Source: Streptomyces capillispiralis
GTDB taxonomy: Bacteria; Actinomycetota; Actinomycetes; Streptomycetales; Streptomycetaceae
Assembly (NCBI RefSeq): GCF_007829875.1
Contig: NZ_VIWV01000001.1
Location: 620,001 to 684,000, forward strand
Reading direction: 5' to 3'
Length of the DNA stretch: 64,000 nt
Notes under the pieces: model-generated
What the model was told of the DNA's origin: nothing
The model's input: the letters and a program-made list of their open reading frames with translations, nothing else
The model's database searches: none
In this document: positions 24,859-33,807 of the stretch, piece by piece
How the letters are laid out: each line of letters starts with the position of its first letter
How positions within the stretch are numbered: the stretch's first letter is position 1
Position numbers and translations under genes: made by a program

Positions 24859-26205
24859 ATGTCCGATTCGGCAGGTGGCTGTATCCCGCCACGTACCGCC
24901 GTCACAGAAGCCGAGGTGGAAGCCCTGGTGCGGGGCATCTGCTTCAAGACCGGACCGCCGCGCCGCCTCGGTGTCGAGGTGGAATGGCTCGTCCACGAGC
25001 TGCGGGATCCGCGGCTCCCCGTCACACCCGAACGACTCGGAGCGGCCTACGCCGCCCTGCGGACCGTGCCCCTGAGGTCGGCGCTCACCACCGAGCCCGG
25101 CGGCCAGCTGGAGCTGAGCTCGCCGCCCGCCGCCTCCCTGATGGAGTGCATCGGTACCGTCTCCGCCGACCTCGACGCCGTCCGCGCGGTGCTCCGCCGG
25201 GACGGTCTCGAACTGGTCGGCCTCGGCCACGATCCGTGGCACACGCCCCGCCGGTTCCTGCGCGAGCCGCGCTACGACGCCATGGAGGCCTGTCTGGACC
25301 GCACCGGCCCCGCCGGGCGGGCCATGATGTGCACCTCCGCCTCCGTGCAGGTGTGCCTGGACGCCGGGTACGAGGAGCCCGGCCCCCTCGGCCACGTACG
25401 GCGCTGGTGGCTGGCGCACCAGCTGGGCGCGGTCCTGGTCGCCGCGTTCGCCAACTCGCCGGTCGCCGGTGACCGGCCGACCGGCTGGCTGTCCACGCGG
25501 CAGCTGCGCTGGGTGCAGATCGGCACCGCCCGTGCGGGCGGCCCCGCACTGGACTCCGACCCGCGCGCCGCCTGGGCGCGGCACGTGCTGGACGCGCCCG
25601 TCATGTGCGTACGGCACGACAGCGGGCCGTGGCAGGTGCCGGACGGGCTGACGTTCCGGGAGTGGACCCGGTCCCATGCGCCCAGACCGCCGACCAGGGA
25701 GGATCTCGACTACCACGCGACCACCCTGTTCCCGCCGGTCAGGCCCCGCGGCCACTTGGAGCTGCGCATGATCGACGCGCAGCCCGGTGACGACGGCTGG
25801 ATCGTGCCGCTGGCCGTGACGGCGGCGCTGTTCGACGACCCGGAGGCCGCCGAGACCGCCTACCGGGCGGTCAAGCCGCTGGCCGAGCGCACCCACGGCA
25901 TGCCCGCGCCGCATAACCCGCTCTGGCGGGACGCGGCCCGTGACGGGCTGGCCGACCCGGAGCTGCGGGAGGTGGCCGTCACCTGTTTCGCGGCGGCGCT
26001 GCGCGCCCTGCCCCGGCTCGGCGCCACCCCCGACGTCGTCGACGCCGTCGCGGCGTACGCCGACCGCTACGTCGCCCGGGGCCGCTGCCCCGCCGACGAC
26101 CTGCTCGACGAGCTGCGCACCACCGCCGGCGGCACCGCCGCGCCGGACGCCCCCGGCACGCACCCCGACGACCCGCATCCGCACGGGAAGGACACCCCCT
26201 CATGA
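24859..26205 (+). CDS. egtA: Ergothioneine biosynthesis glutamate-cysteine ligase EgtA
   Basis: A 448-residue GCS2-type ligase that makes gamma-glutamylcysteine, the sulfur donor for ergothioneine. Supporting segments are LGVEVEWLVHE (substrate Glu), TTEPGGQLELSSPP near residue 85, HDPWHTPRRFL, and MMCTSASVQVCLD. The ATG has AGGAGG 8 nt upstream. It is first in the egtABCD operon, and its TGA overlaps the ATG of egtB by 4 nt. Confidence 0.95.
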   Translation: MSDSAGGCIPPRTAVTEAEVEALVRGICFKTGPPRRLGVEVEWLVHELRDPRLPVTPERLGAAYAALRTVPLRSALTTEPGGQLELSSPPAASLMECIGTVSADLDAVRAVLRRDGLELVGLGHDPWHTPRRFLREPRYDAMEACLDRTGPAGRAMMCTSASVQVCLDAGYEEPGPLGHVRRWWLAHQLGAVLVAAFANSPVAGDRPTGWLSTRQLRWVQIGTARAGGPALDSDPRAAWARHVLDAPVMCVRHDSGPWQVPDGLTFREWTRSHAPRPPTREDLDYHATTLFPPVRPRGHLELRMIDAQPGDDGWIVPLAVTAALFDDPEAAETAYRAVKPLAERTHGMPAPHNPLWRDAARDGLADPELREVAVTCFAAALRALPRLGATPDVVDAVAAYADRYVARGRCPADDLLDELRTTAGGTAAPDAPGTHPDDPHPHGKDTPS

Positions 26206-27518
26206 CCGACCCCGCCCTCGACGCCGAAGCCCTGCGCGAGCGCGCGGTCGCCTCGCTGATCACCGCCCGGGACCGGACCACGCTGCTCACCAGCTGCGTC
26301 GACGGGCCCGACCTGACCGCGCAGCACTCCCCGCTGATGTCCCCGCTGGTGTGGGACCTCGCCCACATCGGCAACCAGGAGGAGCAGTGGCTGCTGCGGG
26401 CCGTCGCCGGCCACGAGGCGATACGGCCCGAGATCGACACCCTCTACGACGCCTTCGAGCACCCGCGCGCCACCCGCCCGAGCCTGCCGCTGCTGCCGCC
26501 CGAGGAGGCCCGCCGGTACGCCGCCGACGTGCGGGGCAGGGCGCTGGACGTGCTGGAGGGCGCCTCGTTCCACGGGACGCGGCTGACGGAGGCGGGTTTC
26601 GCCTTCGGGATGATCGCGCAGCACGAACAGCAGCATGACGAGACCATGCTGATCACCCATCAGCTGCGCCGGGGCCCGCAGGCCCTGACCGCTCCCGACC
26701 CGGAGCCGGTGCCGCTGTTCACGGGCGCCTCCGAAGTCCTCGTCCCCGGTGGCCCGTTCACCATGGGGACCTCGGACGAGCCGTGGGCCCTGGACAACGA
26801 ACGCCCCGCGCACCGGCGCGAGGTGCCGTCCTTCTTCATCGACACCACGCCCGTGACGAACGCCGCCTACCAGGCGTTCATCGAGGACGGCGGCTACGAC
26901 GAGCCGCGCTGGTGGACCGCCGACGGCTGGTCCCACATCCGCCGCAACTCCGTCACGGCGCCGCTGTTCTGGCGCCGTGACGGACGGCAGTGGCTGCGGC
27001 GCCGGTTCGGCGTCACCGAGGTGGTGCCGCCCGACGAGCCGGTGCTCCACGTGTGCTGGTACGAGGCGGACGCCTACGCCCGCTGGGCCGGGCGCCGGCT
27101 GCCCACCGAGGCCGAGTGGGAGAAGGCCGCCCGGCACGACCCGGCCGGCGACCGTTCGATGCGCTACCCGTGGGGCGACGCCGACCCCGGTCCCGAGCAC
27201 GCCAACCTCGGCCAGCGGCACCTGCGTCCGGCGCCCGCCGGGAGCTACCCGGCCGGTGAGTCGCCGCTCGGGGTGCGGCAGCTGATCGGCGACGTGTGGG
27301 AGTGGACGGCGAGCGACTTCCTGCCCTACCCGGGCTTCAGGGCGTTCCCGTACAAGGAGTACTCGGAGGTGTTCTTCGGGCCGGAGTACAAGGTGCTGCG
27401 CGGCGGTTCGTTCGCCGTGGACCAGGTGGCCTGCCGGGGCACGTTCCGCAACTGGGACCTGCCGATCCGGCGGCAGATCTTCTCCGGGTTCCGCACGGCG
27501 CGCTCGGAGGCGGTCTGA
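26202..27518 (+). CDS. egtB: Ergothioneine synthase EgtB (iron-dependent sulfoxide synthase)
   Basis: A 438-residue protein with an N-terminal DinB_2 domain and a C-terminal formylglycine-generating-enzyme-type domain. It joins hercynine to gamma-glutamylcysteine with O2. The Fe(II) ligands are visible as WDLAHIGNQEEQW (His near residue 52) and QHEQQHDET (two His near 140-144). The FGE part shows VPGGPFTMGTS and ends in RGGSFAVDQVACRGTFRNW and FSGFRTAR. It is translationally coupled to egtA by a 4-nt overlap and to egtC by TGATG. Confidence 0.97.
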   Translation: MTDPALDAEALRERAVASLITARDRTTLLTSCVDGPDLTAQHSPLMSPLVWDLAHIGNQEEQWLLRAVAGHEAIRPEIDTLYDAFEHPRATRPSLPLLPPEEARRYAADVRGRALDVLEGASFHGTRLTEAGFAFGMIAQHEQQHDETMLITHQLRRGPQALTAPDPEPVPLFTGASEVLVPGGPFTMGTSDEPWALDNERPAHRREVPSFFIDTTPVTNAAYQAFIEDGGYDEPRWWTADGWSHIRRNSVTAPLFWRRDGRQWLRRRFGVTEVVPPDEPVLHVCWYEADAYARWAGRRLPTEAEWEKAARHDPAGDRSMRYPWGDADPGPEHANLGQRHLRPAPAGSYPAGESPLGVRQLIGDVWEWTASDFLPYPGFRAFPYKEYSEVFFGPEYKVLRGGSFAVDQVACRGTFRNWDLPIRRQIFSGFRTARSEAV

Positions 27519-28321
27519 TGTGCCGTCACGTGGCCTATGTGGGGCCGGAGGAGCCGCTGGGCGGTCTGCTCGTGGAGCCCGCGCACGCCCTGTACCGCCA
27601 GTCCTGGGCGCCCCGGCGGCAGCGGTACGGCACGGTCAACGCCGACGGTTTCGGGGTGGGCTGGTACGCCGATGGCGATCCGGTGCCGGCCCGGTACCGC
27701 CGGGCCGGGCCGGTCTGGGCGGACCTGTCGTTCGCCGATCTCGCCCGTGTGGTGCGGACCCGGGCGCTGCTCGCCGCCGTACGGGACGCGACCCTGTCGG
27801 GTGCCGACGCGGAGGCCGCGGCGGCGCCGTTCGCCGCCGGGACCTGGCTGTTCAGCCACAACGGCGCGGTGCCGGGCTGGCCGGGCTCACTCGCGCCGCT
27901 GGTGGGCGGCCTGTCCGCCGAGGACGTCCTGTCGCTGGAGGCCCGCAACGACTCGGCGTTCGTGTGGGCCCTGGTGCTCGCCCGGCTGCGGGCCGGCGAC
28001 ACCCAGGGGCAGGCGCTGGCCGACACGGTGCTGGAGGTCGCCGACGCGGCCCCCGGGTCCCGGCTCAATCTGCTGCTCACCGACGGCGACACCGTCACCG
28101 CGACCGCCTGGGGCGACACGCTGTGGTACCTCACCCGGCCCGGCGGCGGCACCGTCGTGGCCTCCGAGCCCTACGACGACGATCCGCACTGGCGCGAGGT
28201 CCCCGACCGCACCCTGCTCTCGGCGAGCCGCTCGGACGTCCTGCTGACCCCGCTCAAGGAACCCGGCGACGCCGTGACGTCCGCCGGCGCGCCCGCACCT
28301 GCCAAGGAGCCCCTCACGTGA
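27518..28321 (+). CDS. egtC: Gamma-glutamyl-hercynylcysteine sulfoxide amidohydrolase EgtC
   Basis: A 267-residue Ntn-hydrolase of the class II glutamine-amidotransferase type that removes the gamma-glutamyl group. Cys2 directly after Met (MCRHVAYVG) is the nucleophile, and NADGFGVGWYADG and FSHNGAVPGW are the conserved glutaminase segments. The C-terminal 20 residues are Ala/Pro-rich and not conserved. Its start overlaps egtB by 1 nt and its end overlaps egtD by 4 nt. Confidence 0.96.
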   Translation: MCRHVAYVGPEEPLGGLLVEPAHALYRQSWAPRRQRYGTVNADGFGVGWYADGDPVPARYRRAGPVWADLSFADLARVVRTRALLAAVRDATLSGADAEAAAAPFAAGTWLFSHNGAVPGWPGSLAPLVGGLSAEDVLSLEARNDSAFVWALVLARLRAGDTQGQALADTVLEVADAAPGSRLNLLLTDGDTVTATAWGDTLWYLTRPGGGTVVASEPYDDDPHWREVPDRTLLSASRSDVLLTPLKEPGDAVTSAGAPAPAKEPLT

Positions 28322-29280
28322 GTCCGTTCCTCCTCACCCGCACCCTGCCCGAGGACGCCACCGGCGCCGCCCTGCGCGCCGACGTCCGCGCGGGCCTGAC
28401 CGGCAGTCCCAAGACGCTGCCGCCGAAGTGGTTCTACGACGCCCACGGCAGCGAGCTGTTCGAGCGGATCACCGCACTGCCGGAGTACTACCCGACGCGT
28501 GCCGAACGCGAGATCCTGCTGACCCGCGCGGACGAGATCGCCGCCGCGTCCGGCGCCCGCACCCTGGTCGAGCTGGGCTCCGGTTCGTCGGAGAAGACCC
28601 GGTACCTGATCGACGCCCTCACCGGGCTGCGCACCTACGTCCCCGTCGACGTCAGCGAGAGCGCCCTCACCCTGGCCGGGCGGGCGCTGCTCGCCGAGCG
28701 GCCGGGGCTGGACGTGCACGCGCTGATCGCCGACTTCACCGCCCGGCTGACGCTGCCCGACACGCCGGGACCGCGCCTCGTGGCGTTCCTCGGCGGCACC
28801 GTGGGCAATCTGCTGCCCGCCGAACGGGCCGCGTTCCTCGCCTCCGTCCGTGCCCTGCTCGCCCCGGGCGACGCCCTGCTGCTGGGCACGGACCTGGTGA
28901 AGGACGAGCGGGTGCTGGTCCGGGCGTACGACGACGCGGCCGGGGTGACGGCCGCCTTCAACATGAACGTCCTGACCGTGATCAACCGGGAGCTGGACGC
29001 CGACTTCGATCCGGCCGCCTTCGAGCACGTGGCGCTGTGGGACGCCGAGCGGGAGTGGATCGAGATGCGGCTGCGCTCCCGTACCGCGCAGTCGGTGAAG
29101 ATCCCGGCACTGGGACTCGCCGTGGACTTCGCGGCGGGCGAGGAACTGCGCACCGAGGTGTCGGCGAAGTTCCGGCAGGAGGGGGTGCGTGAGGAGCTGG
29201 CCGCCGCGGGGCTGGAGCCGGCCCGGTGGTGGACGGACGGGGAAGGGCGGTTCGCGCTGTCCCTGAGCTTCGCTCGCTGA
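28318..29280 (+). CDS. egtD: L-histidine N-alpha-methyltransferase EgtD
   Basis: A 320-residue SAM-dependent methyltransferase that trimethylates histidine to hercynine, the first step of the pathway. It shows LPPKWFYDAHGSELFERIT, ELGSGSSEKTRYLIDAL as SAM loop, YVPVDVSESALTLA, FLGGTVGNLLP and FNMNVLTVINREL for the histidine pocket. GTG start with AAGGAG a few nt upstream. It is the last gene of the operon. No egtE-like beta-lyase follows; the next gene is on the other strand. Confidence 0.97.
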   Translation: MSPFLLTRTLPEDATGAALRADVRAGLTGSPKTLPPKWFYDAHGSELFERITALPEYYPTRAEREILLTRADEIAAASGARTLVELGSGSSEKTRYLIDALTGLRTYVPVDVSESALTLAGRALLAERPGLDVHALIADFTARLTLPDTPGPRLVAFLGGTVGNLLPAERAAFLASVRALLAPGDALLLGTDLVKDERVLVRAYDDAAGVTAAFNMNVLTVINRELDADFDPAAFEHVALWDAEREWIEMRLRSRTAQSVKIPALGLAVDFAAGEELRTEVSAKFRQEGVREELAAAGLEPARWWTDGEGRFALSLSFAR

Positions 29281-29312
29281 CACCCGCACCGCGCCGGTCA
29301 CCGGGGCCCTAG

Positions 29313-30566
29313 CTAGTCGAAGGCCAGGGCCTCGGTGATGCGCCGTGCCGCGCGTGCGGCCTCCGTCGCCGGGTCGGACCCGGTGAGCACCTTCGTCATG
29401 TACTCCTTGATCGGGTTGTCCGCCTCGACCGCGCCCCACTGGGGTGTGCTGGGGGTCGCGCGTCCCCGTGCGGCTCCGGCCGCCATGGCCGCGACCCCCT
29501 CCTCCTCCGCCACCGCGTCGGCGAGGGCCGCCTTGTTGGGGACGTAGTTCATCGTGCGGGCCAGTTCGGTGTTCCACCGGGCGCCGGTGAGCGCGGCGAC
29601 GACCTCGACGGCGCCCTCCTTGGCGTCGGTGTTCGCCGGGACGACGAGGTCGGAGCCGCCGGTGAAGACGGCACCGGGCCGGCCGGCGGTCCTGCCGGGG
29701 ACCGGGAAGTAGCCCAACTCGCCCTTGAGATCCGGGTTCTCCTTGACGATGGCCTGGGCCGTCCCGGGCACGGCCACGATCTGCGCGATGCGCCCCCGTG
29801 CGAACACGCCCGCCTGCGGCGGGTGTTCCTCGTCGGCGTCGACGGGGCCGTCGCCGAGTGCCTGGAGCCGGCGGTAGAAGTCCATGCCGCGCAGGGCCGC
29901 CGCGCTGTCGAGCGTGCCGCGCCAGACGCCGTCCCGTTCCCTGGCGAGCTCCCCGCCCTCCTCCCAGATGAACCCGGCGAGCGTGTACCAGTCCTGCCCC
30001 GCGAGGTAGATCCCCTGGTTGCCCCCGGTGTCGAGCTGCTCGGTGAGGTCGAGCCAGTCGTCGCGGGTCTTCGGCGGGGCGCTGACGCCGGCCTCCCGGA
30101 AGAGGTCCTTGCGGTAGATGACGACGCGGTTGGCGGCGTACCAGGGGATGCCGTACTGCTGGGAGCCCCACCGGCCGGGTTCGGCGAGGCCGGGCAGCCA
30201 CGCGTCGCGGCCCCAGTCCCGCATGGACTCCAGGGTGAGGTCGAGCAGCCCGTCGCCCTCCGCGTACTGGGTGACCTGGGTGTTGCCGACCTCGATGACG
30301 TCGGGGCCGTCCGTCCGGTCCGTGTCCAGCGCCTTCTGCACCTTCGCGCCGATGCCGGTCCACTCCTGGACGCGGATGTCGACGTCGAGTCCGGGGTGCT
30401 CGCGCTCGAACTCCTCGGTGAAGCGGTCCAGGAACTCCTGCGAGGCGCTGTGCTGCATCAGCCACACGGTGACCGTGCGCCGTTCGGTTCCACTGTCGGG
30501 CAACAGTCCGCAGCCGCCGAGCAGGGAGGCGGACACGCAGACGAGGGCGAGCAGACGGCGTCTCAC
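29313..30566 (-). CDS. Extracellular solute-binding lipoprotein of a sugar ABC transporter, orphan
   Basis: A 417-residue family-1 solute-binding protein. The GTG start leads to a basic n-region, hydrophobic core and lipobox LLGGCGLL with Cys near residue 19, so it is a lipoprotein. The mature part starts VTVWLMQHSASQEFLDRFTEEFE and contains DVIEVGNTQVTQYA and the PWYAANRVVIYRKDLF segment typical of sugar-binding proteins. No permease or ATPase genes adjoin it, so it must use a remote transporter. A near-palindrome upstream resembles a DasR site. It is convergent with egtD. Confidence 0.9.
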   Translation of the reverse strand: MRRRLLALVCVSASLLGGCGLLPDSGTERRTVTVWLMQHSASQEFLDRFTEEFEREHPGLDVDIRVQEWTGIGAKVQKALDTDRTDGPDVIEVGNTQVTQYAEGDGLLDLTLESMRDWGRDAWLPGLAEPGRWGSQQYGIPWYAANRVVIYRKDLFREAGVSAPPKTRDDWLDLTEQLDTGGNQGIYLAGQDWYTLAGFIWEEGGELARERDGVWRGTLDSAAALRGMDFYRRLQALGDGPVDADEEHPPQAGVFARGRIAQIVAVPGTAQAIVKENPDLKGELGYFPVPGRTAGRPGAVFTGGSDLVVPANTDAKEGAVEVVAALTGARWNTELARTMNYVPNKAALADAVAEEEGVAAMAAGAARGRATPSTPQWGAVEADNPIKEYMTKVLTGSDPATEAARAARRITEALAFD

Positions 30567-30648
30567 GAGGGGTCCTGTTTCTGTCTGAACGGACAGGGAG
30601 GGGCCCGACGTGGGGGGCGAGCGGAAGCTCGGGCGGGTGCCCAGCATC

Positions 30649-30662
30649 TTGGTATGGACCAA
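30649..30662. promoter_or_regulatory. Palindrome resembling a DasR (dre) operator
   Basis: TTGGTATGGACCAA lies about 83-97 bp upstream of the solute-binding-protein GTG. Its core TGGTATGGACCA matches 10 of 12 positions of the dre core TGGTCTAGACCA as I recall it. DasR is the GntR-family repressor of N-acetylglucosamine uptake and chitin genes. Position and match suggest control of the binding protein, but this is inference. Confidence 0.45.
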
Positions 30663-30797
30663 TCGGTAGGTCAAGCGCGTCAGGCGAACGGGGCCGACGC
30701 CTCGCGCTCCGCCGCCCGGTGGGGCACGGTGGAGTGACGTGTGACACAGGCGGCGGCCCCGTGCCCGGGGCCTCCCGCCGGGGAGAGGAGCACCCGC

Positions 30798-31013
30798 ATG
30801 TCGAACCACACCTACCGGGTCACGGAGATCGTCGGGACCTCGCCCGAGGGCGTCGACCAGGCCGTACGCAACGGCATCGAGCGCGCCTCGCAGACGCTGC
30901 GCAATCTGGACTGGTTCGAGGTGACCCAGGTGCGCGGCCAGATCGAGGAAGGGCATATCGCGCACTGGCAGGTGGGACTGAAGGTCGGCTTCCGCCTGGA
31001 GGGGACGGACTGA
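30798..31013 (+). CDS. Dodecin (flavin-binding/storage protein)
   Basis: A 71-residue dodecin. The sequence follows the family plan of one helix packed on three strands: TYRVTEIVGTSPEGVDQAVRNGI, then LDWFEVTQVRGQIEEGHIAHWQVGL and a final KVGFRLEG. The Trp in NLDWFEV and the Gln in HWQVGLKV are the flavin-stacking and contact residues. The proteins form hollow dodecamers that bind riboflavin or FMN. GAGAGGAGC precedes the ATG. It is convergent with a HAD gene, with 13 nt between stops. Confidence 0.95.
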   Translation: MSNHTYRVTEIVGTSPEGVDQAVRNGIERASQTLRNLDWFEVTQVRGQIEEGHIAHWQVGLKVGFRLEGTD

Positions 31014-31038
31014 GGCGGGCCGGGGCTCAGGTCCGCCC
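31002..31038. terminator. Imperfect hairpin between convergent genes
   Basis: GGGACGGACTGAG and CTCAGGTCCGCCC pair with two single-base bulges around an 11-nt loop, across the stops of the dodecin and HAD genes. A bidirectional terminator is plausible. Confidence 0.45.
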
Positions 31039-31518
31039 TTCCCGCTCCTGGGCGTCCTTCAGCTCCCCGGACGGGGCCGTCCAGCGGGCCTGGACGACGG
31101 TGAAGCCCGCCTTCCGGGCGTCCAGGCAGACCAGCTCGTCGTCGTCGACCAGCACGCGGATCTTCCGGGTGCGGGCGAGCCGGCGCAGAATGGCCAGCTT
31201 GGTGTGGCGGGCGGGCCGACGGTCGGCGTTGCCGCGCATGTGCACCTCGCCCTCGGGCAGCCCCTGTGCGGCGAGCCAGTCCAGCGTGTCGCGCCGGCAG
31301 CGCTCGGGGCGCCCGGTGAGGTAGACGATCTCGCACTCCCGGGCGCTCTCCCGGACCAGCGCGACACCCTCGGCGAGCGGCGGGTCGTGCGGGGCGGCGG
31401 CGAAGAAGGCGTCCCAGTCTCGCGGTGCGCGCTCGAGGAACCGCTGCCGGTGCGCCGTGTCGGCGAGGGTGTTGTCGAGGTCGAACACGGCCAGCGGCCG
31501 CTCGCTGCGGTCGGTCAC
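31027..31518 (-). CDS. HAD-family phosphatase (polynucleotide-kinase 3'-phosphatase-like)
   Basis: A 163-residue HAD hydrolase. Motif I is LAVFDLDNTLADTAHR (nucleophile Asp near residue 14), motif II is IVYLTGRPE, and the later Lys and Asp motifs are in RHTKLAIL and RVLVDDDELVCL. Conserved surroundings such as DWDAFFAAAPHDPPL resemble the phosphatase half of T4-type polynucleotide kinases. No kinase domain is attached. GTG 31518 is the only start near motif I. Confidence 0.88.
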   Translation of the reverse strand: MTDRSERPLAVFDLDNTLADTAHRQRFLERAPRDWDAFFAAAPHDPPLAEGVALVRESARECEIVYLTGRPERCRRDTLDWLAAQGLPEGEVHMRGNADRRPARHTKLAILRRLARTRKIRVLVDDDELVCLDARKAGFTVVQARWTAPSGELKDAQEREGRT

Positions 31519-31582
31519 ACCGGACAGCCTAGACGGGCGCGGCCGCGCGGAATCCTGTGGGCCGTCAGGTGTTGGCACTGGT

Positions 31583-32602
31583 ATGAGTTCCGTGATCGCC
31601 TCGGCCCGTTTCTCCGTCCTCGACCGCTCGCGCACCCGGGAGGGGCACACCGGCCCCGAGGCGCTGCGGGACACCGTGCGCCTGGCGCGCGAGGTGGAGC
31701 GGCTCGGCTACCACCGGTTCTGGGTCTCCGAGCACCACGGCGTGCCGGGGGTCGCCGGTTCGGCGCCGACCGTGCTGGCCGCCGCCGTCGCCGGGGCGAC
31801 CCGGACGATCCGCGTCGGCACCGGCGGGGTGATGCTGCCCAACCACCGGCCGCTGGTCGTGGCCGAGCAGTTCGGGGTCCTCGAATCGCTGTTCCCGGGG
31901 CGGATCGACATGGGCCTGGGCCGGTCGGTCGGCTTCACCGACGGGGTCCGCAGGGCGCTGGGGCGCGACAAGGGCGACGCGGAGGACTTCGCGGCGCAGC
32001 TCGACGAACTGCTCGGCTGGTTCCGCGGCACCTCCCCCACCGGTGTGCACGCCCGGCCGGCCGAGGGCCTGACCGTGCCGCCGTTCGTGCTGGCCATGGG
32101 TGAGGGCGCCGCGGTCGCGGCCCGCGCCGGCCTGCCGATGGTCATCGGCGACCTGCGTGACCGGGACCGGATGCGGCGCGGCATCGACCGCTACCGCGAC
32201 CTGTTCCGCCCCTCGGAGTGGGCGAGCGAGCCGTACGTCATCGTCTCCGGCGCGGTCGCGGTGGCCTCCACCCCCGAGCGGGCGCGCCGCCTGCTGATCC
32301 CGGAGGCCTGGTCGATGGCGTACTCGCGGACGCGCGGCACCTTTCCGCCGCTGCCGCCCGCCGAGCGGGTCGAGGCGCTGTCCATGACCGCCAGGGAGCG
32401 CGACCTCTACGCGTCGGGGCTCACCGGCCAGATGGCGGGCACCGAGGAGGAGGTGGCGCACGCGCTGGAGTCGGTCCTGGAGGAGACGGGGGCGCAGGAG
32501 GTGCTGGTCACCACCAGCACCCACGACCGGGAGGCGCTGCTGGACTCCTACCGCCGGCTCGCCGCGCTCGCGGGGCTGGACGGCAGCGCGACGCGCCGGT
32601 GA
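31583..32602 (+). CDS. LLM-class flavin-dependent oxidoreductase (luciferase-like)
   Basis: A 339-residue bacterial-luciferase-type TIM barrel. LGYHRFWVSEHHGVPGVAGSAPTVLAAAV near residues 43-70 includes the conserved Trp and His pair, TIRVGTGGVMLPNHRPLVVAEQFGVLESLFPGRIDMGLGRS follows, and FPPLPPAERVEAL is a typical late segment. It would use reduced FMN, with unknown substrate. The upstream extension of the open frame lacks a ribosome site. The stop codon sits inside a strong hairpin. Confidence 0.9.
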   Translation: MSSVIASARFSVLDRSRTREGHTGPEALRDTVRLAREVERLGYHRFWVSEHHGVPGVAGSAPTVLAAAVAGATRTIRVGTGGVMLPNHRPLVVAEQFGVLESLFPGRIDMGLGRSVGFTDGVRRALGRDKGDAEDFAAQLDELLGWFRGTSPTGVHARPAEGLTVPPFVLAMGEGAAVAARAGLPMVIGDLRDRDRMRRGIDRYRDLFRPSEWASEPYVIVSGAVAVASTPERARRLLIPEAWSMAYSRTRGTFPPLPPAERVEALSMTARERDLYASGLTGQMAGTEEEVAHALESVLEETGAQEVLVTTSTHDREALLDSYRRLAALAGLDGSATRR

Positions 32603-32621
32603 CATCGCACCGGCGCGTCGC
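32588..32621 (+). terminator. Strong hairpin overlapping the LLM stop codon
   Basis: GCGACGCGCCGGTG and CACCGGCGCGTCGC form a perfect 14-bp stem with a 6-nt loop. The TGA stop lies at the top of the 5' arm, so the terminator is partly encoded by the last codons. It lies between convergent genes. Confidence 0.8.
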
Positions 32622-32648
32622 CTGCGGGGTGGGTGGGCGGGGCCGCTC

Positions 32649-33704
32649 CTACTCGCGGCCCCTCCGCGGGACGTCACGGCCCGGACTTCCGCGTCCCGGA
32701 ACGTCACGGCCCCGGGCGTCTCCGCCCGGGCCGCCGCGGCCGCGGCGCCTCTCGTCGGCTTCCATCTCCGTCTCGGCCTCGATGCGCTCCTTGCGGACCC
32801 GCCCGTGGACGGTCTCGTCCGTCGTCTTCTCCTCCGTGGTCAGCCGGACCCGCTCGACCGGCACCGACTCGGTCTCCACGACCGGGCGTTCCTCGTGCAG
32901 CGTGACCTCGTACTCGTCCTCGGTGAAGTCCGGGCCCGACATCGCGTCGCCGCGGTTGGCGTCCGTGATCGGCTCGCGCTCCACGCGCACTTCCTCGTGG
33001 CGCAGCGGCACGGTCTGCTGCACCTCTTCAGTGACGACGTACTTGCGCAGCCTGGCCCGTCCGCTCTCGTGCCGTTCGACGCCGACCCTCATCCGCTCCT
33101 CGGAGCGGGTCATCGCGTCGTCACCGCGCGCACCGGTGCGGGCCTCGCCCCGGCGTCCCGCGGTCCCGGCCGTCCCGGCCATACCGGCCCGGCCGGTCGT
33201 GCCCGGTGCTCCGGTCATGTCCGCCTTGCCGGTCGTCCCCGGCGCGCCGGCCGCCCGGGTGGTGTCCTCGCGCTCGCGGCGGCCCGCCATGCCGGCGGCT
33301 CCGGCCGCGCCCGCGGCACCCGCCGTGCCCGCCGTGCCCATGCCGGGGCTCCGGTCGCGTTCGCCGGGTTCCGTCAGGACGCTGTCCCAGTCGATGCCGT
33401 AGTAGTCGTACAGCCGGTGCTCCTCGTCGACCGAGAGGTGCCCGCCCGCGTCGATGTCGACGTTGGGCGCGCCCTTGACCTTGTCCTTGCGGTAGGGGAC
33501 TTCCAGGTGGTCCTGTACGAGAGAGGCGTCGCGGATGGGGATGAACGACTCATTGGAGCCGAACATGCCCGTTTTGACGGTCACCCACTCGGGGCGTCCG
33601 CTCGCGTCGTCGAGAAAGACGTGCTTCGCGTCGCCGATCTTGTTTCCGTCCCCGTCGTACACGGGGTGATCCAGCAGGATCGAGATCTCTTCGCGGGTGA
33701 TCAT
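32649..33704 (-). CDS. PRC-barrel and DUF2382 domain protein with low-complexity linker
   Basis: A 351-residue protein. The PRC barrel (about 1-105) starts ITREEISILLDHPVYDGDG. A linker of about 80 residues is made of repeating Gly/Ala/Thr/Met units (GTAGTAGAAG, APGTTGKADMTG). DUF2382 (about 200-310) has RLRKYVVTEEVQQTVPLRHEEVRVEREPI and a second VTLHEERPVVETESVPVERVRL repeat. The C-tail is Gly/Arg-rich. Such proteins are stress-linked and abundant in actinobacteria and Deinococcus. The function is unknown. Confidence 0.9.
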   Translation of the reverse strand: MITREEISILLDHPVYDGDGNKIGDAKHVFLDDASGRPEWVTVKTGMFGSNESFIPIRDASLVQDHLEVPYRKDKVKGAPNVDIDAGGHLSVDEEHRLYDYYGIDWDSVLTEPGERDRSPGMGTAGTAGAAGAAGAAGMAGRREREDTTRAAGAPGTTGKADMTGAPGTTGRAGMAGTAGTAGRRGEARTGARGDDAMTRSEERMRVGVERHESGRARLRKYVVTEEVQQTVPLRHEEVRVEREPITDANRGDAMSGPDFTEDEYEVTLHEERPVVETESVPVERVRLTTEEKTTDETVHGRVRKERIEAETEMEADERRRGRGGPGGDARGRDVPGRGSPGRDVPRRGRE

Positions 33705-33807
33705 CTTCCATCACCCTCCCTTCGGGGGTCGCTCCTCTCCGGTTCTCACGATCAGCTCGGCGAAAACGGAACAAATGCAACAAATGTCACTTATTTTTTG
33801 ACAGCGC

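Noticed and set aside
28171..30747. 858-codon minus-strand ORF across egtD and the binding-protein gene
   Set aside because: It is a shadow of two well-supported genes on opposite strands and has no domain of its own.
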